This document shows, piece after piece, positions 9,652 through 18,772 of a stretch of 64,000 nucleotides of DNA. Each line of letters starts with the position of its first letter. Positions within the stretch are counted from its first letter, which is position 1. Source of the stretch: Ochrobactrum sp. Marseille-Q0166 (GTDB lineage Bacteria; Pseudomonadota; Alphaproteobacteria; Rhizobiales; Rhizobiaceae); contig NZ_JACJUO010000001.1 in the NCBI RefSeq assembly GCF_014397025.1, positions 701,501 through 765,500 of the forward strand, given 5' to 3'. The position numbers were made by a program, and so were the translations under genes. Under the pieces are notes generated by a model. It was not told where the DNA came from, ran no database searches, and saw only the letters and a list, made by a program, of their open reading frames with translations.

Positions 9652-9957
9652 ACCTTAGATGCTCGCGCGGCAGAAGGCTTTGGGACACATAGCACCTGCC
9701 ACCGAGGAGTCAACAAAACGATGGTGTATCGGCAATAAACAGTCTGCGATTGAGTGGAGAATGTGGGCAATTCATGGCCCAGCGATCACCGAAAAGCCTT
9801 TTTTGCGCTGATAACGGTGCATGAACGGGCTGAATGGCCCCTCATTTGTTGCTTATCGGTCTGTCGATTATTACAGTCTTTTCAAAGATGCCCGTCCGGC
9901 AGGCGCGATTCGAAGTTTGTAATCTGGGCCTGTGATCTGGTATTGGAAAGGAAATGG

Positions 9958-10230
9958 ATGGCACCCGATACGACCCTCAGGCACGTCCTTGAACGGCTGG
10001 AAAAAGCACTCAACACGCTTGAACAAGCTGTTGATCTGCGGCTCGACAAGGAAGGCGATTTCGCCGAAGCCGAGGAAGAGGTGCAGCGTATGAACGCTGA
10101 CCGTAGCAAACTTGCTCAGGAACTCGATCAGTCTGAGGCGCGCGCAGAACGGCTTGAAGCTGCGAATCGTGAAGTCTCTCGTCGTCTCGTGACAGCTATG
10201 GAAACCATCCGCGCCGTTCTGGATCGATAA
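9958..10230 (+). CDS. DUF4164 coiled-coil protein upstream of zapA
   Basis: 90 residues from the ATG at 9958, with GGAAAGGAA just before it. The product is almost entirely charged heptad coiled coil (VLERLEKALNTLEQAVDLRL, then EAEEEVQRMNADRSKLAQEL). This is the DUF4164 protein found before zapA in Rhizobiales. The 11-bp gap to zapA implies cotranscription and suggests a helper role around the Z-ring, which is inference from context. No catalytic features are visible. Confidence 0.8.
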   Translation: MAPDTTLRHVLERLEKALNTLEQAVDLRLDKEGDFAEAEEEVQRMNADRSKLAQELDQSEARAERLEAANREVSRRLVTAMETIRAVLDR

Positions 10231-10241
10231 AGGATACAATC

Positions 10242-10613
10242 ATGGCGACTGTAACCGTTACAATCGATGGCAAAGCCTATCGCATGGCCTGTGATGAGGG
10301 GCAGGAAGAGCACCTTTCTGGTCTGGCTGATCGTTTTGACCAGTATGTTACCCACCTCAAATCGTCTTTCGGCGAAATCGGGGATTTGCGTCTGACCGTG
10401 ATGGCCGGAATTATGGTCATGGATGAGCTGGCTGAAACGCAAAAGCGTATCAAAGCTCTTGAAAAAGAAACCGAAGTCTTGCGTCGTTCACATGATGAGG
10501 CACTGACAAGTGCCGACAGAAATGATGCTGCCATTACCGGTGTACTGAGCGAATTGGCAGAGCGCATCGAACAAGTCGCATCGCGGATCGCGCCACGCCC
10601 CGGCTCGTCCTGA
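10242..10613 (+). CDS. zapA: cell division protein ZapA
   Basis: 123 residues. The N-terminal beta-hairpin domain (MATVTVTIDGKAYRMACDEGQEEHL) and the long helix used for dimer/tetramer coiled coil (LAETQKRIKALEKETEVLRR) match ZapA, which crosslinks FtsZ protofilaments at the division septum. It follows the DUF4164 gene by 11 bp and precedes the 6S RNA gene, an arrangement conserved in proteobacteria. Confidence 0.92.
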   Translation: MATVTVTIDGKAYRMACDEGQEEHLSGLADRFDQYVTHLKSSFGEIGDLRLTVMAGIMVMDELAETQKRIKALEKETEVLRRSHDEALTSADRNDAAITGVLSELAERIEQVASRIAPRPGSS

Positions 10614-10661
10614 CTTTTCAAAAAGATTATGAATCTGTGGCTGACGCCTCTGGCGCTTTAA

Positions 10662-10833
10662 CGGGAGTCCGCCTATATGTGTTATCGGCGTACTGCGCTT
10701 CCCGACAGGTGTAACAGCATCCCCGGGGCCTTATTGATCTCTAAGGGAGCTGTCCCTGTGAAGGCCTGTGGGCTTTCGCATATGGCGCCCACCTACGTTG
10801 TAGGTTCCCGGGATCAAACACTACCATCGGTCG
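10662..10833 (+). ncRNA. ssrS: 6S RNA
   Basis: The segment between zapA and the downstream genes has the alphaproteobacterial 6S features: CATCCCCGGGGCC and GGGAGCTGTCCC around the central region, and the CACCTACGTTGTAGGTTC hairpin followed by CCGGGATCAAACAC. 6S RNA mimics an open promoter and sequesters the sigma-70 holoenzyme in stationary phase. Its position (zapA, 6S, ygfA) is the classic one, although a membrane-protein gene is interposed before ygfA here. End points are approximate (within ~15 nt). The remainder of the 10614-10940 gap shows nothing else. Confidence 0.8.
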
Positions 10834-10940
10834 TCGTGGTCGCCACTTTTCAAACTTGTCCACCCATGTGGGCAAGACAATTTGTTATTTGAGACAGACA
10901 TAGTCTACAACGCCTCATCCCTTCAAAGATATGTGCGTTA

Positions 10941-11927
10941 TTGATGATAAATTCTCCCTCTGAATTGCCTGTTTTTACTGAACGTCTGCGTGTCGCTGTT
11001 CCGGTTGCGATGGTCTACGGGCTGTTGCTTTATATCCTCATCTGGCTCGCACCACTTTCCGATATGATGCCGTTTTTCGCTGGACTGATGCTTTTGCCGA
11101 TGGGGATTGCCAGCCTTGCATCAAGCCTTAGCGATCCGCGTGCCGAGAAAGGTCTTTGGCGCCATGTCAGAATGGCCTGGACGCTCATTGTTATCCTTGT
11201 TGTTATCAGCGTGGTATTTTTCAGAGAAGGCGGCATTTGCGTGTTTATGGCTTCGCCATTCTTTGCAGTCTTTTCTGCAATCGGGTCCTGGCTGACGCTT
11301 TCGCTCATCCGCCGTTTCCGAACGCCACGCTCTACAATGCTGGTGATCGCACTGCCATTGATGTTTTATCCACTCGAACCATTGCTGCAATACGAGCCGC
11401 ATGAAGCAGCGGTTACGACCGTCATCGATATTGCAGCTTCGCCCGAAGTCGTCTGGCAGCAGACTGCAGAAATTCGCCACGTTCGTCCGGATGAATTATC
11501 ATGGACATTCAGCCACGGGATTGTTGGCGTGCCGCAGCCTGTCGATGCTCGCCTTGAGGGCGAGGGGGTTGGTGCTGTTCGCCAGCTTGAATGGACACGC
11601 GGCGTCAAATTTCAGGAGATCGTGACGCGTTGGGAGGAAAACCGGCTGCTGGCCTGGGATTTCCGTTTTGGCGCGGATTCAATCCCTGCGGCTGTCGAAG
11701 CCCATATCAAAGTGGACAGTTCGTATCTGAAGCTCACCAATGGTGATTATCATCTAGAGGCATTGCCCAATGGTCATACGCGCCTCACGCTCACCACACA
11801 CTACCGGATCGCAACGCCGATCAATTTCTACTGTGATCTGTGGGGCAAGGTTTTCCTGAACGATTTCCATAGTGTTGTGCTGAAAGTCATTCGTGATCGC
11901 TCGCAGCGGATTGCAGCTGCTTCTTGA
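10941..11927 (+). CDS. membrane protein with C-terminal SRPBCC (START-like) domain
   Basis: 328 residues. The first ~155 contain four hydrophobic helices (about 18-37, 41-60, 78-95, 99-120) plus a further one near 130-145. The rest (from about TTVIDIAASPEVVWQQTAEI) looks like an SRPBCC/polyketide-cyclase-like lipid-binding fold with the usual start (IDIAASPEVVW), WTRGVKFQEIVTRWEENRLLAWDF strands and a C-terminal helix. The domain would face the periplasm or cytoplasm depending on topology. A hydrophobic-ligand role is inferred from the fold only. It lies between 6S RNA and ygfA. The double ATG start has only a weak ribosome site. Confidence 0.75.
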   Translation: MMINSPSELPVFTERLRVAVPVAMVYGLLLYILIWLAPLSDMMPFFAGLMLLPMGIASLASSLSDPRAEKGLWRHVRMAWTLIVILVVISVVFFREGGICVFMASPFFAVFSAIGSWLTLSLIRRFRTPRSTMLVIALPLMFYPLEPLLQYEPHEAAVTTVIDIAASPEVVWQQTAEIRHVRPDELSWTFSHGIVGVPQPVDARLEGEGVGAVRQLEWTRGVKFQEIVTRWEENRLLAWDFRFGADSIPAAVEAHIKVDSSYLKLTNGDYHLEALPNGHTRLTLTTHYRIATPINFYCDLWGKVFLNDFHSVVLKVIRDRSQRIAAAS

Positions 11928-11975
11928 CGGATGCCGCCATTCCGGGTCCACTAGCAGCAATTGCTGGAGGCGTTT

Positions 11976-12572
11976 ATGAATGACAATCGACAGCCGCGAG
12001 GTGACGATAAGCAGGCATTGAGGCGCGAGGTGCTTTCACGTCGCGATGCACTCGATCCGCGCTTCCGGTTCGAGGCGTCCCTGGCTGCAGCGAAAAAGGC
12101 CGAAACTGCGATTATGATTCCAAAGGAAACCATGGTCGCAGGTTATTGGCCGATCCGTTCGGAGATTGATCCGCGCCCGCTCCTGTCGGCCATGCGTGAT
12201 AAGGGTGCGCGTCTATGCCTGCCGGTGGTTCTGGATAAGGAAACAATCGCGTTTCGTGAATTTCTGCCGGATGCTGAACTGGTTCAGACGGGATTCGGCA
12301 CGATGGGGCCGGACAAGACGGCACCGCTGGTTGATCCTGCCATCCTGTTTATGCCGCTTGCCGGTTTCGACAAGCGCGGCCATCGTCTGGGTTATGGTGC
12401 CGGTCATTATGATCGAGCGCTGGCTCGCTTTGCCGAGCGCGGTCTGGAGCCGCTGTTGATCGGCATGGCTTTTGATTGTCAGGAAGTGCCACATGTGCCC
12501 AATGAGCCGCACGACATTGCTCTTCATCAGATACTGACCGAGACTGGCTTGCACTTATTCGATCAGGACTGA
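11976..12572 (+). CDS. ygfA: 5-formyltetrahydrofolate cyclo-ligase
   Basis: 198 residues from the ATG at 11976. An ATG at 11961 in the same frame is possible, but the strong GGAGG ribosome site sits between the two. The ATP-grip-like family motifs are present: the N-terminal KQALRREVLSRRDAL, the folate-site stretch LPVVLDKETIAFREF, and the C-terminal signature PLAGFDKRGHRLGYGAGHYDR. It converts 5-formyl-THF to 5,10-methenyl-THF with ATP. Linked to 6S RNA and followed 13 bp later by the YmdB-like gene. Confidence 0.92.
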   Translation: MNDNRQPRGDDKQALRREVLSRRDALDPRFRFEASLAAAKKAETAIMIPKETMVAGYWPIRSEIDPRPLLSAMRDKGARLCLPVVLDKETIAFREFLPDAELVQTGFGTMGPDKTAPLVDPAILFMPLAGFDKRGHRLGYGAGHYDRALARFAERGLEPLLIGMAFDCQEVPHVPNEPHDIALHQILTETGLHLFDQD

Positions 12573-12585
12573 TAAAGACGCATTT

Positions 12586-13410
12586 ATGAGATTACTTTTT
12601 CTTGGTGACATGGTGGGCCGGTCGGGGCGCACGGCGGTTTATGAAAAGCTGCCGGGGTTGATTTCCGATTTGAAGCTGGATTTCGTGATCGTCAACGGCG
12701 AGAACGCCGCTGGCGGCTTTGGTATTACCGAAGAGATTTTTCACGACACAATACGCGCGGGCGCGGATGTGGTGACGACCGGCAATCACGTATGGGATCA
12801 ACGCGAGGCGCTGGATTTCTCCAAGCGCGAAGACCGATTCCTGCGTCCTGCAAATTTTCCAAAAGGAACGGCAGGCAAGGGCGAGGGGCTTTACATCGCC
12901 AAGAATGGTGCCCGCGTGCTGGTATCCAATGTGATGGGGCGTGTGTTCATGCACCCGGATCTGGATGATCCGTTCATTGCGGCCGAGAAAATTCTCGAAG
13001 CTTGCCCGCTTGGCGAGCAGGCAGATGCCGTGTTCTTCGATTTCCATGCGGAAGCTACCAGCGAAAAGCAGTGTTTCGGCCATTTTGTCGATGGTCGCGC
13101 CAGTGCTGTCGTAGGAACCCATACCCATGTGCCGACAGCTGATTGCCAGATTTTGCGCAATGGCACAGCCTATATGTCGGATGCCGGCATGTGCGGCGAT
13201 TATGATTCTTCCCTTGGCATGGACAAGGAAGAGCCGCTTAACCGCTTCCTGTCGAAAGTGCCAAAGGGTCGCTTTGAGGCTGCCAGTGGTCCGGCAACCA
13301 TTTGTGGTGTCGGGATCGAGATATCCGATCGTACCGGCCTTGCTGAAAAGGCTGCACCTTTGCGCATTGGTGCGCGGCTGGAAGAAACTATCCCTGCATT
13401 CTGGCGATAG
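12586..13410 (+). CDS. YmdB-family metallophosphoesterase (putative 2',3'-cAMP phosphodiesterase)
   Basis: 274 residues, TIGR00282/YmdB-like. Metal-binding motifs are complete: GDMVGRSGR (7-15), NGENAAGGFGI, GNHVWDQRE, DFHAEATSEK and VGTHTHVPTAD. Homologues hydrolyse 2',3'-cyclic AMP and influence RNA metabolism and biofilm choices in Firmicutes. The alphaproteobacterial role is not established. It starts 13 bp after ygfA and is probably cotranscribed with it. It converges on the DUF1284 gene with only 3 bp between stop codons. Confidence 0.9.
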   Translation: MRLLFLGDMVGRSGRTAVYEKLPGLISDLKLDFVIVNGENAAGGFGITEEIFHDTIRAGADVVTTGNHVWDQREALDFSKREDRFLRPANFPKGTAGKGEGLYIAKNGARVLVSNVMGRVFMHPDLDDPFIAAEKILEACPLGEQADAVFFDFHAEATSEKQCFGHFVDGRASAVVGTHTHVPTADCQILRNGTAYMSDAGMCGDYDSSLGMDKEEPLNRFLSKVPKGRFEAASGPATICGVGIEISDRTGLAEKAAPLRIGARLEETIPAFWR

Positions 13411-13413
13411 ATT

Positions 13414-13839
13414 TTATAAGTTTATCTGAACGCCTGCATAGTCGTCCCTGACGGCAATGCGGGTGCAAAGCTCCGACCATTCGCAGGATTTACAGGCCTT
13501 GCGGATGCTGCTATCGGCAAAAGCGGCCCGCATCCGGCCAAGCTGCATGGCATCGAGTGACAATCGTGATCCAGCCGAAATCGCGAGGCCCAACAGTCCT
13601 GATATGGCTTCCATAGCCAGTCTGTCCCGAACAACGACACTTGCATTAAAACAGTGGCAATCACTGTTGCAGAGCAGCGGCTCGCAGATGTCATCGGGAC
13701 CATCGATGATCTCGATGTCCTCTCCGTTCGACAAACGCCCGGCAATCGCGTCGTAATTATCCACGAAAGCCGGGCTGTAACCCTTACCGATATAGGTCAG
13801 CATACAAAGAAGATGATGACCGCGCAGGCGAACTGCCAT
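13414..13839 (-). CDS. DUF1284 cysteine-rich protein
   Basis: 141 residues. MAVRLRGHHLLCMLTYIGKGY is the DUF1284 N-terminal signature. Eight cysteines occur (12, 52, 57, 61, 63, 116, 119, 125), arranged as CxxxxC-xxx-CxC and CxxC-x5-C, which suggests metal or iron-sulfur binding (inference). It starts 7 bp after the bioY stop and is therefore in the bioY transcript under the BioR box, suggesting a biotin-related or sulfur-donor role not yet described. No homologue of known function is recognised. Confidence 0.8.
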   Translation of the reverse strand: MAVRLRGHHLLCMLTYIGKGYSPAFVDNYDAIAGRLSNGEDIEIIDGPDDICEPLLCNSDCHCFNASVVVRDRLAMEAISGLLGLAISAGSRLSLDAMQLGRMRAAFADSSIRKACKSCEWSELCTRIAVRDDYAGVQINL

Positions 13840-13846
13840 TGATCGC

Positions 13847-14410
13847 TTATCGTGCTGCTGCTTTGAGAATTGCGGCCCCGAGAGCCGACTTGATCAGGGC
13901 GCCGACGAGGAATGGCGTGACGCCGAAGGCCACGGCTTTTTCAATACCGATCTGGGCTGAAAGCCACATGGCGCCAAGGGCGAGGCAAAGCAGGTTGGCC
14001 GCACCAAACGATACAAAAGCCAGCCCTAGGTTTTTCCCGTTCCATCCGCGTTGCGCGAGATAGCCGGTTAATGCTGCGATAATTGGAAACGAGACGAGAT
14101 AACCAGCTGTTGGCCCGGCAAAATGCTGGATGCCACCTGCGCCGCCAGCCAGAACCGGCAGGCCAATCATGGCTTCGCCCAGCCAGGCAAGTACGGTGAT
14201 GAAGCCAAGTCGCCAGCCATAGAGTGCGCCGATTAGCGGCACAACAAGTGTCTGAAGCGTGATTGGAACTGGTATCATAGGGACTGCAATCTGCGATGAG
14301 ATTGCCAATACCAGCGTACCGAACGCTACCGCGGCAATACGCAGGGCTGGTGAGCGAGATTCGAGATCAAGCGGACTGAAAGATACATGCTTCTGGGTGA
14401 TGTAAGCCAT
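13847..14410 (-). CDS. bioY: BioY biotin transporter (ECF S component)
   Basis: 187 residues with six hydrophobic helices. The segment starting ALRIAAVAFGTLVLAISSQIAVPMIPVPIT and the motif GAGGIQHFAGPTAGYLVSF are typical of BioY. It captures biotin in the inner membrane. No bioM or bioN gene is in the window, so it may act alone or with distant partners. A perfect BioR box lies 12 bp upstream of its start codon. It is followed by the DUF1284 gene. Confidence 0.93.
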   Translation of the reverse strand: MAYITQKHVSFSPLDLESRSPALRIAAVAFGTLVLAISSQIAVPMIPVPITLQTLVVPLIGALYGWRLGFITVLAWLGEAMIGLPVLAGGAGGIQHFAGPTAGYLVSFPIIAALTGYLAQRGWNGKNLGLAFVSFGAANLLCLALGAMWLSAQIGIEKAVAFGVTPFLVGALIKSALGAAILKAAAR

Positions 14411-14422
14411 GGCTTCCTCAAA

Positions 14423-14432
14423 TTATAGATAA
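14423..14432. promoter_or_regulatory. BioR operator of bioY
   Basis: TTATAGATAA matches the alphaproteobacterial BioR consensus TTATMKATAA exactly and lies between the bioY start (14410) and its upstream region. Binding of the adjacent GntR regulator would repress bioY when biotin is sufficient (known for the family, inferred here). Confidence 0.8.
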
Positions 14433-14518
14433 AATTTCGATTCGATCTATTTAAGATCATCGGATTGATGATGTTTGGCAAGTGGGAAATCGATAAATAT
14501 ATAAAAATTGGGAGAGGC

Positions 14519-14665
14519 TTACAGCCATTCCAGTTAAGGCTGAATCATTGGAGCCGCTGTAACCATTTGTTTGTACGCATTATCCGACGCATCGCAGCAG
14601 GAAAGAAATCAGTCCGGCGCACTGATTTCCCTGCGGAGGCGGTTCTCACTTTTGCTGGAAATGCT
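14519..14665. repeat. palindromic intergenic element, family A, copy 1
   Basis: Shares with 18771-18873 the blocks TTACAGC-ATTCCAGTTAA, GCATTATCCGACGC and CTCACTTTTGCTGGAAATGCT. Copy 1 carries an extra ~45-bp segment with its own hairpin (GAAATCAGT at 14605-14613 and ACTGATTTC at 14621-14629). It looks like a short non-coding mosaic repeat of the kind scattered through Brucellaceae genomes. The rest of the 14411-14756 gap holds the BioR box and the hairpin at 14690-14716. Confidence 0.75.
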
Positions 14666-14689
14666 TGAAAATCAAAGCAGCCACAAGCG

Positions 14690-14716
14690 CGCGAGCTGCA
14701 TGTGCGGCAGCTCGCG
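14690..14716 (-). terminator. hairpin downstream of bioR, possible terminator
   Basis: CGCGAGCTGC, loop ATGTGCG, GCAGCTCGCG. It lies 40 bp past the bioR stop. The minus-strand continuation is only moderately U-rich, so termination may be weak. Confidence 0.5.
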
Positions 14717-14756
14717 TGCGTGGTCATCTTAAGCGCTGGAAGGTTTGGGTCGTTGT

Positions 14757-15437
14757 TTAACCAACGATGGCGAAAGAATCGCGGGTCTTGCCTGACGCGG
14801 TTTTGACAGGGCGATGGCCGATCCACTGCACATGGCGCGCAAGGATGGTGGTTGCTGTCTCGATGTCATTCTGACGGAGCGCGGTCAAAATCGCACGGTG
14901 ATCGTGATCGGTCCGGGTTTCCCATTCCGAGCGCCAGGTGGCGAAAAGAAAGCGTGCACTTGCTGCATGAAGATCATCGATGGCCGCCAGCAGACGCGGC
15001 ATGTTGCACGGCTCCAGAATCAATCGATGAAAACGCCGATTGGCGTCTTCCCAGCTTCTTACATCGCGTGACTTGTCGCCTTCGAGGGTCGCCTGCTCTG
15101 CAGCATCGAGTGTGGCGCGGCTGATATGGGGCGCTGCATGACGCAGAGCCAGTACTTCAAGGGCTGCGCGCATTTCCGCGACTTCGCGGATTTCGCCGAT
15201 ATCGAAGGACGCAACACGCACACCGCGACGGGGTTCGGAAACCACAAGTCCTTGCGCTTCCAGTCGACGAAAGGCTTCGCGCACGGGGACATGGCTTGTT
15301 TCGAACTCTTCGGCGATATGATCCTGACGGAGTTTGCTACCCGGCTCGATTTCACTCGCAATGATACGGTCAGCGAGAATGCGGCTGATGCGGGCGGCAA
15401 TGGTTTCGCCGGGAGTGTCATTTGGGCGCTGATTCAT
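14757..15437 (-). CDS. bioR: GntR/FadR-type regulator, probable BioR (biotin repressor)
   Basis: 226 residues from the ATG at 15437 (MNQRPNDTPGE); an alternative ATG is at 15449. The N-terminal winged helix (ADRIIASEIEPGSKLRQDHI, then FETSHVPVREAFRRLEAQGL) is GntR, and the all-helical C-terminal half with RFHRLILEPCNMPRLL and a DHDHRAIL metal-site histidine motif is FCD (FadR subfamily). BioR of this subfamily controls biotin genes in alphaproteobacteria. The assignment rests on adjacency to bioY and on BioR-type boxes before both genes (TTATAGATAA at 14423 and TTATACATAA at 15442). It could be another FadR-type regulator, but this is less likely. Confidence 0.8.
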   Translation of the reverse strand: MNQRPNDTPGETIAARISRILADRIIASEIEPGSKLRQDHIAEEFETSHVPVREAFRRLEAQGLVVSEPRRGVRVASFDIGEIREVAEMRAALEVLALRHAAPHISRATLDAAEQATLEGDKSRDVRSWEDANRRFHRLILEPCNMPRLLAAIDDLHAASARFLFATWRSEWETRTDHDHRAILTALRQNDIETATTILARHVQWIGHRPVKTASGKTRDSFAIVG

Positions 15438-15441
15438 GGTT

Positions 15442-15451
15442 TTATACATAA
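15442..15451. promoter_or_regulatory. BioR-like box before bioR (candidate autoregulation)
   Basis: TTATACATAA differs from TTATMKATAA at one central base. It sits 5 bp upstream of the chosen bioR start, so binding would block transcription start or elongation. It overlaps the alternative ATG at 15449, which supports the downstream start. Confidence 0.5.
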
Positions 15452-15653
15452 TATTGTTTGGTGCTGCGCGTCGAGGCCTGTCAACTTTATCGACAAGTGA
15501 TTTGCTTAATCGCGCTTTTGCTGGACGAATGCGGCTCAATTCCTTATAACGCGGCCATTCAGCACGGATAGCGCGGTGGCCGAACTGCCTGCGGCCAGAC
15601 CCATTGTTATGTGACGCTTTCCGTGTGTTTCATATGAACAGAACAGGGGTGCC

Positions 15654-16400
15654 ATGGCTGGCCATTCACAGTTTAAGAATATCATGCACCGCAAAGGCCG
15701 TCAGGATGCGGTGCGGTCGAAAATGTTTTCCAAGCTTGGTCGCGAAATCACCGTGGCTGCAAAGCAGGGGTTGCCTGATCCAACGATGAACCCCCGCCTG
15801 CGTCTGGCAATCCAGAACGCCAAGGCGCAGTCGATGCCAAAAGATAACATCGAGCGCGCCATCAAGAAGGCGGCTGGTAATGACGGTGAAAACTATGATG
15901 AAGTGCGCTACGAGGGCCGTGGCCCGGGTGGGGTAATGGTCATCGTTGAAGCTCTGACCGACAACCGTAATCGTACCGCATCCAATGTGCGTGCTGCCTT
16001 CACCAAGTCAGGCGGCGCACTGGGTGAAACCGGCTCGGCAGCTTTCATGTTCGATCGCGTGGGCGAAATTGTCTACAAGGCCGAAGTTGGTGACGCCGAC
16101 AAGGTCATGGAAGCCGCTATTGAAGCAGGTGCTGATGACGTTCAGTCCGGCGAAGAAGAGCATGTGATCCTCTGCGCCTTTGAAGACATCGGCGAAGTAT
16201 CGAAAGCGCTGGAAACAGCTCTCGGAGAAGCCGAATCGATCAAGACGATCTGGAAGCCGCAGACCAACACAGAACTGGATGAAGAAAAGGCACGCTCCGT
16301 GCTCAAGCTTCTCAATGTTCTTGAAGACGACGATGACGTGCAGAACGTCTACTCGAACTTCGAAGTCAGCGACGAAGTTATGGAAAAGCTGAGCGCCTAA
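15654..16400 (+). CDS. yebC: YebC/PmpR-family DNA-binding/translation factor
   Basis: 248 residues. Signature [19 protein letters not shown] at the N-terminus, then [29 protein letters not shown] helical region and the central [20 protein letters not shown]. These proteins were described as transcription regulators, and recent work on the family ties them to resolving ribosome stalling at proline stretches. It commonly lies next to ruvC; here ruvC is 11 kb away. A strong intrinsic terminator follows. Confidence 0.92.
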   Translation: MAGHSQFKNIMHRKGRQDAVRSKMFSKLGREITVAAKQGLPDPTMNPRLRLAIQNAKAQSMPKDNIERAIKKAAGNDGENYDEVRYEGRGPGGVMVIVEALTDNRNRTASNVRAAFTKSGGALGETGSAAFMFDRVGEIVYKAEVGDADKVMEAAIEAGADDVQSGEEEHVILCAFEDIGEVSKALETALGEAESIKTIWKPQTNTELDEEKARSVLKLLNVLEDDDDVQNVYSNFEVSDEVMEKLSA

Positions 16401-16424
16401 GTTCCGGCATCAGTTTCGAATATG

Positions 16425-16451
16425 AAAACTCCCGGCTTTTCCGGGAGTTTT
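16425..16451 (+). terminator. intrinsic terminator of yebC
   Basis: AAAACTCCCGG, loop CTTTT, CCGGGAGTTTT, continuing into TTTT. Confidence 0.92.
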
Positions 16452-16486
16452 TTTATAGAGTATCTGTCTTGGAATCAGAGCAACAA

Positions 16487-16510
16487 AAAACCCCGCCAGA
16501 GCGAGGTTTT
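16487..16510 (-). terminator. terminator of rpmE
   Basis: On the minus strand AAAACCTCGC pairs with GCGGGGTTTT with one mismatch and runs into TTG. It lies just past the rpmE stop. Confidence 0.75.
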
Positions 16511-16533
16511 TCGTAAGTTCATCAATGTCAGTA

Positions 16534-16755
16534 TTAGATACCGAGATTGCCGAAACGGTTCTTGAACTTCGTTACGCGACCGCCGCGATCGAGCAGGGTC
16601 TGCGAACCGCCAGTCCAGGCTGGATGCGTGGTAGGATCGATATCGAGATTCATCGTATCGCCTTCTTTGCCCCAGGTAGAACGGGTTGTGTATTCGGTGC
16701 CATCGGTCATCACAACCTTGATGGTGTGGTAGTCGGGATGGATATCAGCTTTCAT
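16534..16755 (-). CDS. rpmE: 50S ribosomal protein L31
   Basis: 73 residues: [22 protein letters not shown], then [26 protein letters not shown], the L31 family ending. The zinc-binding CxxC motifs are absent, so this is the C-minus form (type A length, alphaproteobacterial). It binds the large subunit near the 5S/bridge region. It is divergent from the ABC exporter gene. Confidence 0.96.
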   Translation of the reverse strand: MKADIHPDYHTIKVVMTDGTEYTTRSTWGKEGDTMNLDIDPTTHPAWTGGSQTLLDRGGRVTKFKNRFGNLGI

Positions 16756-16925
16756 CTTCTCAATCCTGAAAGTCTGGGAAGAAAAGCCCAGCTCTAATGT
16801 TTAAAACTGCGGCACTTTCGCCCAATGACAGATATGAAGACCCGCCACCAACGGCAACGGCTTCCAAAAGGGTTGGCGAGCCTATACATCAGGCGCACGG
16901 CAATAACAAGGGCGCAATCTTAAGA

Positions 16926-18749
16926 ATGGCCAGCACAGACAGTCAAATTCGCATGAATCCAGTTTCAGAGGCAAAGGAAGAGCGCAAACGCCGTTCGTTG
17001 AAGCCGCTCAAGCGCATGCTACCTTTCCTCTCGCGCTACAAACCTCTGGTTCTTGGAGCACTTTTCTCACTGGTTCTCGCTGCTGTGACGACTCTTGCTG
17101 TTCCGGTTGCCGTGCGCCGTATGATCGACCATGGCTTCACCGGCGCAAATGCGGTCTTCGTGAATAATTACTTTGGAATGCTGGTGGCGCTGGCGCTGGT
17201 TCTGGCGCTTGCATCGGGCCTGCGCTATTTCTTCGTGATATCGCTGGGTGAGCGAGTGGTGGCAGATTTGCGTAATGCGGTCTTTTCGCATGTGACCAGC
17301 CTGTCACCGGAATTCTTTGACCGGTCGCAGTCGGGCGAGATCGTTTCGCGCCTTTCGGTCGATACCACACAGATCAAGTCTGTTGTTGGGGCCACTGCGT
17401 CGGTTGCTTTGCGTAATGTGATTCTGGGCATTGGTGCACTGATCATGATGGTGGTTACCAGCCCCAAGCTTTCTGCGCTCGTGATTGCCGCTATCCCGCT
17501 CATTGTAATTCCACTGATTGCTTTTGGTCGTTCCGTTCGCCGTCGTTCCCGTACAACACAGGACATGCTGGCGCATGCCAATGCCTATGCCAGTGAGCAG
17601 ATCGGCGCGATGCGCACGCTTCAGGCCTTTACCAATGAAAACATGGTGGTCGGCAATTTTGCAGGTGCTGTTGAAAAAGCCTATCAGGCCGCGCGTTCAT
17701 CGATCAAAGCACGCGCTATTCTGACAGGCTTTGCAATTTTCCTGATTTTTTCCAGCGTGGTTGCCGTACTCTGGTTTGGTTCGCGTGATGTGCTTTCCGG
17801 CACGATGACAGCAGGAACGCTGGGCCAGTTTGTCCTTTACGCGGTTTTCGCGGCCAGCGCTTTTGGGGCACTTTCAGAAGTGGGTGGCGAACTTGCGCAG
17901 GCCGCCGGTGCAACCGAACGGCTTGCAGAAATTCTTGATGAAAATCCGGGCATCTCCGCCCCTGCAAATCCCGTTGCCTTGCCACAACCGCCGCGTGGAG
18001 AGATCAGCTTCGACGGGGTGCATTTTTCTTATCCAACGCGTCCAGACGCGCCGTCGCTCAATGGTGTCAGCTTCACTGTAAAGCCCGGTGAGACGGTCGC
18101 CATTGTCGGCCCATCCGGTGCTGGTAAAAGCACGATCTTCTCGCTGGTGATGCGCTATTACGATCCGCAATCGGGCCGTGTGCTGATGGATGGCGTAGCC
18201 TTGCCTGAAGCGGATCCTGCGAAGGTGCGTGAACGCATTGCCGTGGTGCCGCAGGATGTTGCGATCTTTGCCACCAGCATTCGCGAGAATATCGGCTTTG
18301 GTAAACCCGGTGCGAGTGATGCTGAAATCGAGGCCGCAGCAAGGGCGGCCCTTGCGCACGACTTCATTATGGCGCTGGACAAAGGCTACAATACGGAAGT
18401 CGGTGAACGTGGCGTAACGCTTTCAGGTGGCCAGCGTCAGCGCATTGCCATTGCGCGCGCGATCCTGCGGGCGGCCCCTGTTCTGCTGCTGGATGAAGCA
18501 ACCTCGGCGCTTGATGCAGAGAGCGAAATGCTGGTGCAGAAGGCACTTGATAGCCTCATGGATAATCGCACAACGCTCGTTGTGGCGCATCGCTTGGCAA
18601 CGGTTCTGAAAGCCGACCGCATTCTGGTTCTCGACAAGGGGAGGATTGTTGAAGAGGGCACGCATCAGACGCTGGTTGAGAAGGGCGGTATTTATGCCCG
18701 GCTCGCCAAGTTGCAATTTGAAGCAGGCGCAGGCGTTTTCGGTAAATAA
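16926..18749 (+). CDS. ABC exporter half-transporter (permease fused to ATPase)
   Basis: 607 residues from the ATG at 16926 ([15 protein letters not shown]); the frame is open further upstream and an ATG at 16953 is also possible. Six membrane helices occupy about residues 35-320 (type IV exporter fold, MsbA/LmrA-like). The ATPase domain has Walker [10 protein letters not shown] at 395-403, signature LSGGQRQR at 499-506 and Walker [12 protein letters not shown] at 520-530, then the H-loop VVAHRLAT. It should work as a homodimer in the inner membrane exporting a lipid, drug or peptide. The substrate cannot be read. It shares a divergent promoter region with rpmE. Confidence 0.9.
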   Translation: MASTDSQIRMNPVSEAKEERKRRSLKPLKRMLPFLSRYKPLVLGALFSLVLAAVTTLAVPVAVRRMIDHGFTGANAVFVNNYFGMLVALALVLALASGLRYFFVISLGERVVADLRNAVFSHVTSLSPEFFDRSQSGEIVSRLSVDTTQIKSVVGATASVALRNVILGIGALIMMVVTSPKLSALVIAAIPLIVIPLIAFGRSVRRRSRTTQDMLAHANAYASEQIGAMRTLQAFTNENMVVGNFAGAVEKAYQAARSSIKARAILTGFAIFLIFSSVVAVLWFGSRDVLSGTMTAGTLGQFVLYAVFAASAFGALSEVGGELAQAAGATERLAEILDENPGISAPANPVALPQPPRGEISFDGVHFSYPTRPDAPSLNGVSFTVKPGETVAIVGPSGAGKSTIFSLVMRYYDPQSGRVLMDGVALPEADPAKVRERIAVVPQDVAIFATSIRENIGFGKPGASDAEIEAAARAALAHDFIMALDKGYNTEVGERGVTLSGGQRQRIAIARAILRAAPVLLLDEATSALDAESEMLVQKALDSLMDNRTTLVVAHRLATVLKADRILVLDKGRIVEEGTHQTLVEKGGIYARLAKLQFEAGAGVFGK

Positions 18750-18751
18750 AA

Positions 18752-18772
18752 AGGGGGCTTTAAGCCCCCTTA
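18752..18772 (+). terminator. hairpin terminator of the ABC exporter gene
   Basis: AAGGGGGCTT/AAGCCCCCTT, right after the stop codon. The T-tract is short, and repeat copy A2 follows directly. Confidence 0.7.
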
